Shown here one piece after another: positions 13,209 to 29,234 of a stretch of 64,000 nucleotides of DNA. The notes beneath the pieces are model-generated. The model searched no databases and was not told the DNA's origin. It saw only the letters and a program-made list of their open reading frames with translations. Made by a program: the position numbers and the translations under genes. The stretch is from Chrysomallon squamiferum (lineage: Eukaryota; Mollusca; Gastropoda; Neomphalida; Peltospiridae): NCBI GenBank assembly GCA_012295275.1, contig CM022673.1, forward strand, positions 23,195,581 through 23,259,580. The letters run 5' to 3'. The stretch's first letter is position 1. Each line of letters starts with the position of its first letter.

Positions 13209-15057
13209 CTACTTCTCAAATTTATCCTTGCTAAGACCAAGAAAGTCCAGAGCATTTTCACTCAAAAGTTGATTCTGAAATAAAATTTATTCACATAGTA
13301 TTGAGTGTAAATTCATTTTTACAATAATAAATACTGATTAAAATTTAAAAAAATAGGATGACATAATTTTCTTTCATATTTTATTATAGTTTTTTTTTCT
13401 AAATAATATTTCATATTTACATCCAAATTTGGTTTATTGTTATTTTTGCTAATCTTCACCAGCATCATTTATAATTTGTTCCAATTTCAATTAACATCTA
13501 AATAAAGTGGTTGAAAGACATAAGTAATTTTTCTTACCTTCACATCCATGTCAAATTCTGACGTTGATTCTATGATCTTTCCAGGGATGTGTTCACCTAA
13601 AGGAAAGGGATAGTCAGTTCCCAGAATCACCTTGTCCTGGAATCAGATGAAGAGAAAAAAAGAAAATGAATTATTCAAGAGACTGTTTCAATTTATTTTT
13701 TAAAATAATAATAGTATTTCAAAATTAATTTAATTTTGTTATATCCAGCTACGTATCAAACTAATAAAGATTATTATAATGAAAATGGTTAAAACAAATT
13801 TAATTAACCTATTTTAATTCTTTTTCTTATTAAGAAGAAGCCTTTGAAACTGAATAAATTTGTTTGTTATTTTTACCTTTCCAATGACATCGACAAGAAA
13901 TTTCAGTGACCGTTCATCATGAACAAGACTGTCTGTGTAAAAGCTACCAATGTATTTCCTAGGATTGGAACTGCAGTCTGTGGCACACAGGTCTGGTCTC
14001 ACATTGAAACCATGTTCTATTCTTCCCAGAGTGTAGGGAAAAGCACCACCTTAAAAACAATAATAAATAAAATAACAATTTATGTACTTGTCTGGTTTTT
14101 AATTAGATTTAAATCTTTTATAACACTAAAAATAGTGATATATTTATTTTTGGCAAATATGTTTTCTATGCTAATTTAAAATATAATCAGAAAAAATAAT
14201 AATAAAATAAAATTAATATGAACTCTTGAATTCAGAAAAGAAAGAAAAGACAGACTAATAAAATATTTTTATTGTTTGGCATATAAAAAGAATATTTATG
14301 AATGTTGGATGTGTGTGTGTGTGTGTGTCAATATTTTTATAATGAATGTTATACCTCCATGTGCAAAACAGACTTTAAGTTTTGGAAATCGTTCAAGGAC
14401 ACCACCAAACAGCATGCAGCAAATTGCCATTGTAGTTTCAGCAGGCATTCCTGGAAGAGTTTACAGAGTTCAAAATTTTGAATAATTAATATGAATTAAA
14501 AATGCTAATATTGATCATAAAAACTCTTTAATTCTAACTAGAGGTATATGAAAGATTAAAAAATAATAATAATAATAATTAATACTTTATTTACTAGTTT
14601 TTAATTAATTACTTTTTCATAATTTTAATCACTGATTTGTATCCATCCACTAAAATAATATTTCTTTGCTGAATTTAAATTGCCTATTAAATCATATTTA
14701 ATCTCATTAAAAAATAAAAACATATTCAGAAGATTTATAAACCAAAATGCCAAATTATAAAAACTAACCTACAAGCCATGGCAGCCAATATTTTTTCATT
14801 CTTCCTCCTTGTTCCATATCCCAGGGATGGACAAAGATAGAACAATTATACTTTTCAGCAGCCTTTAGTTGAAAAAAAACAATATAACTTTCAAAATATG
14901 TGTTAATGAATCAATCAAAAAACATTTTAAATTAAAATTAAAAAAATATTTAAAAAAATAATTTTTACTTTTTAAATGAGACAATTTTATAAAAAAATAA
15001 AAAAAATAAAGTAACACAAAAATACTTATATAACAAAACAATAATTAATTTAAAAAA

Positions 15058-15107
<50 letters not shown>

Positions 15108-17270
15108 TAATAAAATATTATTAAAAAAATAGATATATAAATATAATTTGAATGTTTTCATTACAGCAAAGATGGGTTGAATTTCAGGAGCATCAAGATT
15201 CCAGTCATTTATATGAGATCCAATCTGTACACCAGGAAAACCTGAAAATAGTATTTATTATGATTGTAAACATACACACAGGTCAACGTCCCCTTATCCA
15301 GAATTCTCTGGTAAACATCATCAACAGTTTACAAGGTTTATTTGTAACAAAAACATTAAGTAAAAGTTTTAACATACAAAAATTAAATAATATTCTTGAA
15401 AAAGAAAAAAAACAGTATTGACGTTTTAAAATATTTTGGAACTGTGGATGGATTGCTTACTGACCTGCAATTTCATTTATTACTAAAGTATTTTTATACT
15501 GAGTATATGATATTTTTATTTCAGTAAGGAACATTAAATAAATGAAGATTGTTTTTGTTGTTTGTTTTCCTTTAGATATTAAAATAATATTTAAAAAAAT
15601 TATTTGCTGATTTATTTCATTTAAACTGCCTTTTAGTGGTTTAAAAATATTATAACCTAGCCAACCTTTACCTAAATCATAATAAATCGTAGCAATAAAA
15701 TAACAAAAAGATGCAATTTCCCTTAATTAATATTTTCATTTTTCCTGAAGAAATATAAAACCCACAACAGACCAGTTGTTGCAGGAACAATACCAATGAC
15801 TGACAGTTTGTTTTGCATGACTGTATATCAAAGAAGTGGATATTACCATGAAAATGATCTTCTTGATCTTTCTTCTTGATCATGTATATTTTAAAATTAA
15901 CCAATTCTAAATATCAAAGACATAAAAGATTTCTGAATTACCAAGTTCCAAGCAACATCTTTTGAGTTCTTGCACAGCTAAATCTGGAGCTTGCATAGGC
16001 AATGTTCCGAGTCCAACAAATCTGTCTGGGTATTTCTTCACTGTGTCTGCAAGATTATTGTTTAAGATCTGACACAAGTCTAAAGTATCTTTGGGCTGTG
16101 CCTGAAATTATTAAATATTACACACTTATTTCAAGCTACATTATAAACATCCTATCATTTGTTCAGAAAATGAGTTAAGAATAGCAGGTAACTAAACCAT
16201 TAATAAAACTTGGTGATCCACATTCTAGTGTTCCTTGACAAACACAAAGATAGGTTTTCATAATAAAGCATGTAAAATTTCTTTTACCAGTTTATTATAT
16301 AAATATGTGAATGATACTTATACAAGTATGTCCTTTAAACAATTAAGTAAAACATTAATTGTATTTAGATATGTGTCTACTTACCCAGTAATTAAACATG
16401 ACCGGTACTGTAGATAACACTTGTACTGTAACACCTTTAAAAAAAATAAACATATTTCAAGATATCTCTTTTTTAATTTCATAACTTTTTAAAATTTAAT
16501 TCAAAATTTATTTTTATAGTTATCAATAAATAATAACTAATTTTGCTGAAATATTTTAAACATTTATTAATACAAATGTTTAATTAACATTTGCAACTGT
16601 TTTTATTATGTTATAGCAGAAATAGATCTTCTTGTATGCTTCATAGCAACCATTTGTTGTTCTTGTTGAAGCAATAACAATAATAATTTGAAAATGTAAT
16701 AGTTAAATTACCTGTTGAGTCCATGTCCTTAATTCGTTGCTCTGGAGACCAGCAGTTGGAGTCAATGACTCGAAATAATTTTCCATCTTTCACCATCTCT
16801 GCCTGCCCTGGACATTTGTGATTCAACTGAATGAAACCTCCATAACCATACCTCTGTAACACCAAGAATATAACAACAACATACAAACATAAATACATAC
16901 ATACATTTGTGATTCAACTGAATGAAACCTCCATAACCATACCTCTGTAACACCAAGAATATAATAACAACAACATACAAACATAAATACATACATACAT
17001 TTGTGATTCAACTGAATGAAACCTCCATAATCATACCTCTGTAACACCAAGAATATAACAACAACATACAAACATAAATACATACATACATTTGTGATTC
17101 AACTGAATGAAACCTCCATAACCATACCTCTGTAACACCAAGAATATAATAACAACAACATACAAACATAAATACATACATACATTTGTGATTCAACTGA
17201 ATGAAACCTCCATAATCATACCTCTGTAACACCAAGAATATAATAACAACAACATACAAACATAACTACA

Positions 17271-17307
<37 letters not shown>

Positions 17308-20113
17308 CATTTAAAAAATACTATTTTAACATCATATTTATATCAAGTATAATTAAGCATTATTTATGACAGAAAGATAGATTAAAAAATTAAAAGGTAA
17401 CTAAATACTATATTTCTGTATTATATATATGAGATTTTACAAACACACACAATAATATATATAAACATATTTATTATCATTTTTATTTTTAAATACAGGC
17501 ATATAAATATTAAATATCAAAGATAAATGTCTATTTTAATAGTAATATTTAGTATTCTATTATCATACACACCAGCTGTTAATATTTTATTATATATCTA
17601 TGATAAATCTTAACATGTTATAGAAAACTGATATTTAGTTTATCTAACTTTATGTAAAGAGTCTTTGCTTTGTTTTATTGTTTCATTTCATTTGAACATT
17701 TTAACAGTGTTTGGTGTCTTATTTCCTTAACTGTATTCATCTGTCTTGTCTATCTATCTATCTATCTATCAGTCTATATCTATATTTATAAATATATCTA
17801 ATATCAAAAATTATCAGTTAACAGGAACAAGCAAGTACAAATAATAAACTAATGGTATTTAGTGCCAAACATTAAATTTTATTTTTAATAGAGATAATTT
17901 TAAAATTTCTCTTTCTACATTTACCAGTAAATGTCATTTTATAAGCATAATTATTTCCATTGATACCAAAACACAACTCAACTATGATAAACAAGAAATG
18001 TCTAACCAGATATTTTTAGAACATATGTTTACCCGTTCCTGAAAGTGATGGATTGTCAGATTAACCTAATACTGTGGTAAACTCTTTGAAGGTACATATA
18101 AAAAGGTCCCCAGCTGTTAACTGATAAATAGTGGTAGTACATTTACTCTCTATCTTCAAACCAGAGGAAACATATGACAGGTAAATTTTTATATCAACAT
18201 TTATTAACTGGTAACACTAAAATGAATGAAATGTTGTTAAACCTATTTGGGACAGTAATGAAAAATAATTCCAAATATTTTTTCAGGTATTCAGATATTT
18301 CAGTCTGTTCTCTTACTAGAAGATTGCTTGCTAAATATAACCACCCAGAAGCAGATCTGTTTTTCATGCTGGAGTGCCATTAAACAAACATTCCTTCATT
18401 CCTTGCTAATTACATGTGTTATATATTTTCATCTGGTGTAACTTTCCATTGTGTTTTGATAAAAACTGTTATGTTTTGAGCAAATAATAAATCAGATGTG
18501 ACAAAACAGAGTCACATCATGACATTTATTTGCGTTTTAACACTGCTTGACCATCTGACTGTAGATTTAAAAAAAGAAAAGTGACAGTTAATATAACAGT
18601 ATATGGCAGTAATGGATTAAAAGTTGAATGCTGCTGGTAAAACAATATGGTGAGTGTAAATATTATTTGTTATATAACACCCCATGTAATACAATCTGTC
18701 TCTGTCTTTAGTAAACTGACACTCATTATCATCTTGTAACCATAACCTGACTTTGTTTTAAAATCCACATAACAAGGTTTAACACTGCCTGTGGCTAATT
18801 ATGTATCCTAACATACAACTTACTGTCTTTACTTTTTGGCATTTTACTCTTTTTTTTCCCCATAAAATATTATGTGGTTCTAAGTTAACATATTTAGTTG
18901 GAACAAAAGTACATAGCCTTTTTTATACGAAATTCAAAGACGATATAGAGATATTTGTACATAGATTTACTCAACCAGATATCTGCCATCTTGTTCACTT
19001 TTCAGAATATGTAATATATGTGACACAACACATGCACTCAAATGTCACCTGTTGAAAAACAGTATCAACTTCTGTTCCAGCTCAGTATTTGAGATTTAAA
19101 GAACAGAACACAGTTTAGTGGCACAGTTACCACCATGTGTCTTACTTTTTTCAGTTAGAGTTTATATCCAAAAACTGCTTTAGTGCTTTCCTTTCTATGA
19201 AAAACTATTATAAAAAATACCATGAATTCCTGCTGTTAATAATAACTCATGGAATAGCAATAAACTTAATTACTTGCAAATAACTGATTCAAGTCACAAG
19301 ATCAGTCCTCCATAGTATACTAACGAGATATGCTAATTTTTTATTTTTTTTATTTTACTAAATTATTATTTCTTGAGTAACTGTGTATATCTTCAAGTAC
19401 TAATCTGATTCACTTAATCTAGTAATATTCTAATGATTATGTCCAGTGAGTAATTGTCTTTGATTTACTAACATTCCCTCTGCAGTCTATATAGTTTATA
19501 TACCATACCATTCTTATAATATTTTTGCATCAGAATTTTTGGCTAGTTTTATTCTGTCATTCATAGTTTTCTTAATTCAAGTGACTAATTTCAAGTTATT
19601 TTGTCATAAATGTATATACTAAATCTTAAAGAGAAATACTCTTAGTAACACATTCATCATAAAATGGAATCCAACCTCACAGATTTATTAAAAAAAATAA
19701 TAAAAAGTAATGCCAGATTAAATATCCTTACATCTGCTTAAAATAAGAACAACAACAATAATAAATAAATAAATAATAAATAATAATAATAATACAAATA
19801 ACTTATTAACGATGATAATGATTAAAAAATTTAAAAGTTAATGCAAACAGCAAAATGTGTCTTTATTAATTAATTTTATCACTTTATCATTTTGGATCTT
19901 CATCTTCACCGTTTGTATACAAAGATGTATTGTACCTGATTATATTATTATTGCAGCAAACTGGTACGGGATGCTGGTCGGTAACACTATATTTAAAAAG
20001 GAAATGTTTATAATGCATTTATATATAAAGAGATGAAAAACAAATGTGCTACATACTTCCTTTAAATCTGGCCATGTTTCCGGCAAAATATGTGTATGAA
20101 GATCGATTTTCAT
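13209..20113 (-). CDS. ACMSD: 2-amino-3-carboxymuconate-6-semialdehyde decarboxylase (10 exons)
   Basis: Exons on the minus strand: 20057-20113, 16712-16853, 16385-16434, 15942-16101, 15165-15241, 14769-14862, 14355-14450, 13877-14049, 13538-13636, 13209-13274, giving 337 residues. The enzyme is a zinc amidohydrolase-fold decarboxylase. It diverts ACMS in the kynurenine pathway from quinolinate/NAD synthesis toward picolinate and oxidation. The expected metal and active-site residues are all present: the H6-T-H8 pair in [13 protein letters not shown]47 in LFRVI, H174 in FVHPWD, H224 in CFAHGG, and D291 in [11 protein letters not shown]. The C-terminus NALDFLGL is typical. Length matches the human enzyme. 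The start is fixed by the HxH strand. All introns are GT-AG; intron 1 is 3.2 kb. Oddity: four extra partial copies of the exon 2 acceptor and its first 14 codons sit just upstream of exon 2 (16904-17272). Confidence 0.96.
14311..14328. repeat. Short (GT)n run in ACMSD intron
   Basis: About nine GT units upstream of exon 7 on the transcript's far side. No other feature is seen here. Confidence 0.8.
15059..15105. repeat. (AAT)n microsatellite in ACMSD intron 5
   Basis: About 15 AAT units within a very AT-rich intron between the exons at 14769-14862 and 15165-15241. Confidence 0.9.
16813..17272 (-). repeat. 91/94-bp tandem duplication spanning ACMSD exon 2 acceptor
   Basis: Five units start (plus-strand coordinates) at 16813, 16904, 16998, 17089 and 17183, giving spacings of 91, 94, 91 and 94. 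The first unit holds the genuine 5' part of exon 2. The other four each carry the same splice acceptor plus codons for [14 protein letters not shown], or RYDYGGF in alternate units. The pattern of the G/D change and the 3-bp indel shows a dimeric unit of about 185 bp. A (GT)n run follows at about 17276-17307. Confidence 0.92.
17276..17307. repeat. (GT)n microsatellite abutting the exon 2 duplication
   Basis: About 15 GT units immediately next to the last tandem unit of the exon 2 acceptor array. It is a plausible slippage-prone site associated with the duplication. Confidence 0.9.
17308..20056. other. ACMSD intron 1, no embedded gene seen
   Basis: A long AT-rich intron. It contains a short (TCTA)n run at about 17746-17770. 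I found no conserved exon, RNA gene or transposase frame on either strand. Confidence 0.6.
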
Positions 20114-22152
20114 ATCCACTGTCTATTAGTATTAAAAACTGGTACATGAAAAAACGTAGTTGCTTTTGTTCATCTTTGCACTCGACCGTGAACTACTTTT
20201 TGTTAGCCAATCATAAGCGACAGTGTAGAGGTGTGTCTCGACATTTCTATATTATTGGTTTCTTCTCAGTTCAGAGGTTAATATTTTGATTAAACATTCA
20301 GGTCATATTAACCATGCAAAATTGTGATAAAATGGATTACCAGGGACTGGGAGCTCGCCGATCGAGATAATTATTATAACAATTTATACTTTAGATTATT
20401 ATTATTATTAACAAATGAAAATACTAACAACAAATAAATAAATAAATAAAACATTTTTTTGAAACAGTAAACAAAACCAAAAATAAAAATAAAAAACCCA
20501 CAAAATAATCATGAAAAAAAATAAAATAAAATAAAATAAAAAAATAATAATAACGAAATAAAATTTGATACAATTTATAAATATTTTTGTAACATTCATA
20601 GATTTCAAACAAACTTTTATGAACATTTTTGTTCTTGTGGTACTTTTTAATTTGTTTTTATTTAAACATTTATGCATAGAGATGATATGTAGCACTAGCA
20701 GTTGATTATCCTAATTATTAATAATATTTTCTCAGATGAAAAGAAATAATTTTATGATTTATATGTGTTCAGATTATTAGATCTCATTCTGACTTTTTCT
20801 GGGCATTTTTAATATTAAAAATTAATCTATATAAAATTATTTTAAAGTTTTGTTGAAAAAGAAAGTTTACAAGAATTTTAAAAGTACAGTCATCTGAATT
20901 TGATTTTTAAATACCTATATATAAACTTAAGAATATAATTATCTTTTTAGGTTCTTTTAATTTGCAGTTATAATCAAAGTTAGATATTTAATATATATAA
21001 TTCAGTCTATGATGCACCTAGCTGTCAGAGTAGCTAAATAATATTTCTAACAATTTTTTTTTTTTTAAAAGAGAAATGGTAAATGATGGTGATACAAACA
21101 TTCTAGAAAAGCAATCACCTGTTTTACATACAGAAGACAAAAACAAACACAAGAATTCAGAGTTTGATTTTCAAAATTTTAATCTCAAAGCTTTTAAGTG
21201 TTTGTACACTGTGACTCAGTTTAGAATGTATTGGTATATAAACATTACAAAAAATAATAATATATATTAATAAAAAAAAGTATTCTTCCACTGTTTATTT
21301 TTTCATTCTTTTATTTCATTGTTTCTGTTAATAACTTTGGTGCTGTTACTCTCATTATTAAAGTTCATTCTGAATGTTTTGAAATTTCATACAATTATAA
21401 TTATTTGTGATGAAAGTTTAGATTAAAGAAAGCAACAAACTGATATAAAGGGTTGGAGTTTGAAAAATGTTAAAGTAAAAATTATATCAATCATTAAAAT
21501 TCTTTTTGTTGTTAAAATTTGAAAGAAAAATATGCTAATTATTTTATTTTTATTCATTATAAACAAATTTAACAGTAATGACAATATTAACATCAGATTA
21601 ACATTTTTAAATTTATTTATTTTATTTTTATAAATATAATGGGAAAAAATTATAATTGTTCTCATTACAAAATTAATCCCAAGTCTGTAGAAAATGTTAA
21701 ATTTACATTCTTGGTTCTTTGAGATACAGCGCTGTGAATCAAAGTGGTGATCATGAGATTTTAAAACATTCCTTGGAATTATGTACAATTCTACTATTTT
21801 AAAAGAATGGGGACAGTTCACGTGGTGCAAAATAGTAGCCATTTTGTTCCTAAATAACTATTCATGCAAGCTTAAATTTATTGACAAACTGAGGAGGCCA
21901 TCAACTAGTAAAAAGTAACTGATTTTAAATTTAAGAGGAAATATAAGAAACCCAAGTTAAGTAACTTCAGACAATTTTATATGACTTTTTGCTCTTTGCA
22001 ACAACTGGAGAAAAAAAAAATAAGAACAAATTATAATAAAATATTGAGAAAAACGTCTGCAGACAAGGTTTAACAGCATGATTTTTCTACAACAAAAACA
22101 GTTTTATATATTTCGATTTGGCCCAACGGTTTAAGCCAAATTTCGCAGATTT

Positions 22153-22187
22153 GTGGTCTAAGGGAAATAACTCTATTTTATGTTAAC
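22153..22187 (-). repeat. Inverted copy of the GTTATTTCCCTTAGACCA motif
   Basis: On the minus strand this reads AACATAAAATAGAGTTATTT followed by CCCTTAGACCAC. It closely matches the start of both tandem units at 23835 and 24045, which are in the opposite orientation. It lies just outside the left end of the 22205-23450 repeat element. Confidence 0.75.
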
Positions 22188-22204
22188 GTGTTATTAGAAA
22201 GATT

Positions 22205-23450
22205 GATCATTTGAAACGAGTTTTGGCTGATGAGCAAGCGCGGCTGTTCTAGGCTGCGCAGTAGTTTTCCAGTGACAAGATGAGTGATAGGGTGTGAAAG
22301 TGTAATAAATAGCCATATTGTGACACATATTCCTATCACTGTCACAGACACTACCATAAAACTTTAATACTTCATGGAATTTTAGCCTATTATAATTTGT
22401 TAAAAGCAAACGGTTGATAAATGTTTTCCCACATTGCACAATGCACCCCATTAAAAATATAGCCTTTGTACAGTTTTTTGACATTTTAACAGTCCATTGC
22501 TTTGTATTTCATATTACACTATTTTTGAAGAAATTGCCAAGACACGCCAGGCTCATACTTCTCATCAGCACAACATAGACGACGAACAAAGGTATATACT
22601 CACACAAGTACGTTAACTCTAAATATATCAGTGAATATCTCTCACACAAGGGCCGTAACTCTAAATATACCCAGTGAACATCTCTCACACAAGGGCGGTA
22701 ACTCTAAATATACCAGTGAACACTTCTCACAGAAGGGCGGTAACTCTAAATATCCAGTGACCACCTCTCACGCAAGGGCGGTAACTCTAAATATACCAGT
22801 GAACATCTCTCACACAAGGGCCGTAACTCTAAATATACCCAGTGAACATCGCTCACACAAAGGCCGTAACTCTAAATATACCCAGTGAACATCTCTCACA
22901 CAAGGGCGGTAACTCTAAATATACCAGTGAACACTTCTCACAGAAGGGCGGTAACTCTAAATATCCAGTGACCACCTCTCACGCAAGGGCGGTAACTCTA
23001 AATATACCAGTGAATACCTCTCACACAAGGGCGGTAACTAAATATAACCAGTGAACACCTCTCACAAAAGGGCGATAACTCTAAATATACCAGTGAACAC
23101 CTCTCACACAAGGGCGGTAACTCTAAATACACCAGTGAACACATCTCACACAAGGGCGGTAACTCTAAATACACCAGTGAACTCCTCTCACACATCTCAC
23201 AGAAGAAAAACGATAGATTCCAGACGAGAACCGTTAATACACGAAATGATGAAGAATCTGACACAGATGTAGACAACATCAGCAGCCTGCTCCGCAACCG
23301 ATTCAGCTGCAGTATCCTTCTTTCAGTTATTTATTTTTTTTTTTTTTTTTTACATTTTGCATTATATTTCTTAGCATTTTATCTGTAGTGTGCCCGCAAT
23401 TTTTTGTAAAAGTTTGAGAACCACTGAACTATATAAACTGTTTTAGTTTA
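22205..23450 (-). mobile_element. Dispersed repeat element, copy A, with hAT-like end
   Basis: This stretch is homologous, in inverted orientation, to 34355-35205. Shared blocks include the sequence around CAGGCTCATACTTCTCATCA, a segment near ATGGACTGTTAAAATGT (on the other strand), and the terminal CAGTGGTTCTCAAACTT pattern, which here reads leftward from 23426. The CAGTGGTTCTCAAAC end is typical of hAT transposons. However, homology between the copies runs about 20 bases beyond it, and no matching inverted terminus is obvious at the other end. There is no transposase. The internal 42-bp minisatellite makes up nearly half of it. Confidence 0.6.
22612..23200. repeat. 42-bp minisatellite, about 14 copies
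   Basis: Each unit contains GGGCGGTAACTCTAAATATA and then CCAGTGAACACCTCTCACACA. Spacing is 42 bp with occasional 1-2 bp indels. A higher-order block of about five units (about 210 bp) is itself duplicated: 22670-22801 reappears at about 22880-23012. The same unit forms the array at 34621-34860 on the other strand. Confidence 0.93.
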
Positions 23451-23834
23451 TTATATATATATATTTTTGAGGGGTTTTTCATATTTTCTTTTTTAAGAAG
23501 AAGGAAATAAAAGAAAAAGAGAGACTGAAAACCTCAGCTTTAGTTTCCATAAATTATGTAGAAATGGTCTTCCAACGGAAACAAAAATGTTGTAACAATG
23601 TAGTAGTTGCATAGTTCACGTGTTCTTTTCCTGTATTGAAAATAAACGGCCTAGAAAAATGGAAAAATAAATATTCAATATATATATATATATATCTTCA
23701 CCACATGTTAATGTGTCTGACCATTCTAAATTTTATTATTTTAAATTTAGTAAACAAAAACAAAACAATTAAAATATTTATTATGGAAATACATTTTTTT
23801 TAGTGGAGACTCAGTCTTTCCATTAGTTGTGGGT

Positions 23835-24252
23835 GAACATAAAATGGAGTTATTTCCCTTAGACCATGAACTTGCGCTGCTGGGAGAAATGGTAGTAAAC
23901 GAAAATGTTTTTATTGAATATTTTACTGCAAATTTATTACTGTCTATGAACAGCAATATGGTGTTTTCTGACTCTCCTTTTCTTTTCCTTTTCAAAATAG
24001 TAATAATAATAATAAATACATAACTGTCCTTCCACTGGATGCGAGTAAACATAAAATGGAGTTATTTCCCTTAGACCATGAACTTGCGCTCCTGGGCGAA
24101 ATCGTAGTAAACGAAAATGTTTTTATTGAGTATTTTACTGGTAATTTATTATTGTCTATGTACAGCAATGTGGTGTTTTCTGACTCTCTTTTTCTTTTCC
24201 TTTTTGAAAATAATAATAATAAATACAGAAAGGAAAAGAAGAGGCAGAAAAC
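23835..24252. repeat. Two tandem copies of a 213-bp unit ending in a hairpin
   Basis: Units begin at about 23835 and 24045, each with AACATAAAATGGAGTTATTT followed by CCCTTAGACCATG. They continue in parallel for about 180 bases to an AAT-rich tail. In the second unit, 24175-24205 and 24229-24252 form an inverted repeat (GTTTTCTGACTCTC against GAGGCAGAAAAC) that could fold into a hairpin. Coding potential across the units is not convincing. Confidence 0.85.
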
Positions 24253-25015
24253 ATTACTGTAAAAATTAATGTACACAGGTATAATAAAAATGTTCTTTGT
24301 ACATTTGCTAAATTTAAAGTAACATTTTAGAATGATCAGATACATGGCTTGAACACCAATTAAGAAATTGTTTCACACATTTGTTTATCTACTGTTATAA
24401 AGAATGAATGAATGATTGCTAACCGACTGGGTGTCAAATCATTATGATGATTTATATGAGGCATTATATGCATTTTAAAACGGATTTTTGCTTCTGGAAT
24501 TTGTCAACTGTGGATCTAAGCAAGTTTGGTTTTGATTGCCACTTTGTTAAGAAATTTAATATATTTATTTCCTATTTTCTAACATATTCTTATTATCAGT
24601 TACACAAAGCATCTTGGTTAGTTTTTTTGGTTTCAAAATTAATTAAATTTCCATTTTTAATATTAGGCTTTTTGTGTTTTATTCTATGCTGCAGAGATTC
24701 TATACCTTTCATGAAACATAATAAACAGACCTGAACTACATAGAAGGGTATCTGATGCTTATGTAAACCTAATTATTATGATAAAAAAAAAAAACCATGT
24801 ACAGAAGATACTGACTTGTTCTGAACTTGCACTATGAACCCAGTAACTGTAGATGAATTAAACCCAATAGACATTTAACGTTTAACACAACAGAATTTTA
24901 AACTGCAAGATAATATTTCTGAATTCTATTTGATTAGTCTTTTGAAGGGACTGTTAATTGTAATCGATCGTATGCCTTTTCTAACAAAAAATAAAAAAGG
25001 AATCACAATGAAAAG

Positions 25016-25021
25016 TTTATT
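25016..25021 (-). terminator. Polyadenylation signal AATAAA for RPL37A
   Basis: AATAAA on the minus strand starts about a dozen bases after the RPL37A stop codon. It implies a very short 3' UTR, as is usual for ribosomal protein genes. Confidence 0.75.
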
Positions 25022-25032
25022 TAACACATAAT

Positions 25033-28568
<3,536 letters not shown>

Positions 28569-28571
<3 letters not shown>

Positions 28572-28601
28572 CTTAGTTTATGCGGAAACCGGAAAAGGAA
28601 G
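28569..28601 (-). promoter_or_regulatory. 5' TOP leader and start codon of RPL37A
   Basis: On the minus strand the leader runs CTTCCTTTTCCGGTTTCCGC and then about ten bases to ATG, immediately followed by a GT donor. A C followed by an unbroken pyrimidine run is the 5' TOP signature. The exact transcription start is inferred, not proven. Confidence 0.75.
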
Positions 28602-29234
28602 TTGATGATGAATTATATTGACTGGTTATATCCATGTTTCGCAATATTTTGTTGGGATTCATCTACTACAACAACATGTTACTTTTGTTGTGCAACAATT
28701 ATTAAGTATAAGAGTCTGTACAATATTGAAATAATAGGTTAATTTCATTTTTATAAATCACAAAAATAAATTTGTTGTTTCACTGACAAGAGTAAGTTAT
28801 AATTTCTATGAATTAATAAATGTGATTATCAGTAAGTTGAGTAACATGAGTGAACTGAGTAACTAACAAGTATGAAGTAACATCAGTCAATCATTGTTGA
28901 AATTGTTGAAATTGAAATTGTCATTTGTTGCCTTCTCGGAACCTTTACAGTCTCGAAATCCAAGACCAGTTTCCCAGTGCTTATGCAAAGTTATAGTTAT
29001 ACTAATGAATTAAATCTTATTATTGAGCAATTTCTGGGGGGAAAAAAAAGAAAAAAAAGAGAGTACTTTCATATAGATGATATACTCATAATTATGATAA
29101 TACTGTATTAATTTAAAAAAATAATAATATGTAAACGTTGCATAAATTATAGTTTATTAACTAGATAGATTATTAGATAAGTATATAATATAACATACAA
29201 ATGACATAGACCGTTTTTCCATGTTTCAGCAACC
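28572..29234. promoter_or_regulatory. Divergent promoter interval RPL37A/ZNF622
   Basis: 663 bases separate the two start codons, which face away from each other. Apart from the TOP leader at one end no clear core element is visible. The interval is AT-rich, with a GA/A-rich tract near 29040-29062. Confidence 0.6.

Larger units (their letters stand above)
20114..25032. other. Repeat-rich intergenic block between ACMSD and RPL37A
   Basis: The left part should contain the ACMSD promoter. The middle holds a dispersed repeat element with an internal minisatellite (about 22205-23450). The right holds a 213-bp tandem duplication (23835-24252). No protein gene is recognisable. The reading frames over 22631-23297 are artefacts of the 42-bp array, whose unit length is a multiple of three. 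Confidence 0.65.

Noticed and set aside
16641-17259. Overlapping frames reading MYLCLYVVV-type hydrophobic peptides joined to ACMSD exon 2 residues
   Set aside because: They read through the intron side of the exon 2 duplication and are products of the tandem repeat. Only the last 142 bases (16712-16853) are coding.
21423-21842. 139-codon open frame on the minus strand
   Set aside because: Longest frame in the intergenic block, but rich in F/I/K/N as expected of AT-rich DNA. No motif, no splice context and no recognisable similarity.
22612-23200. Resemblance to a CRISPR array
   Set aside because: Units are contiguous 42-bp minisatellite repeats with no unique spacers, in an intron-containing animal genome.
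22631-23297. Open frames encoding repetitive peptides on both strands (HTRAVTLNIP-like and YLELPPLCERCSL-like)
   Set aside because: The 42-bp period is a multiple of three, so any stop-free frame stays open through the array. The peptides follow the DNA repeat and resemble no protein family I know. The same applies to 34560-34882.
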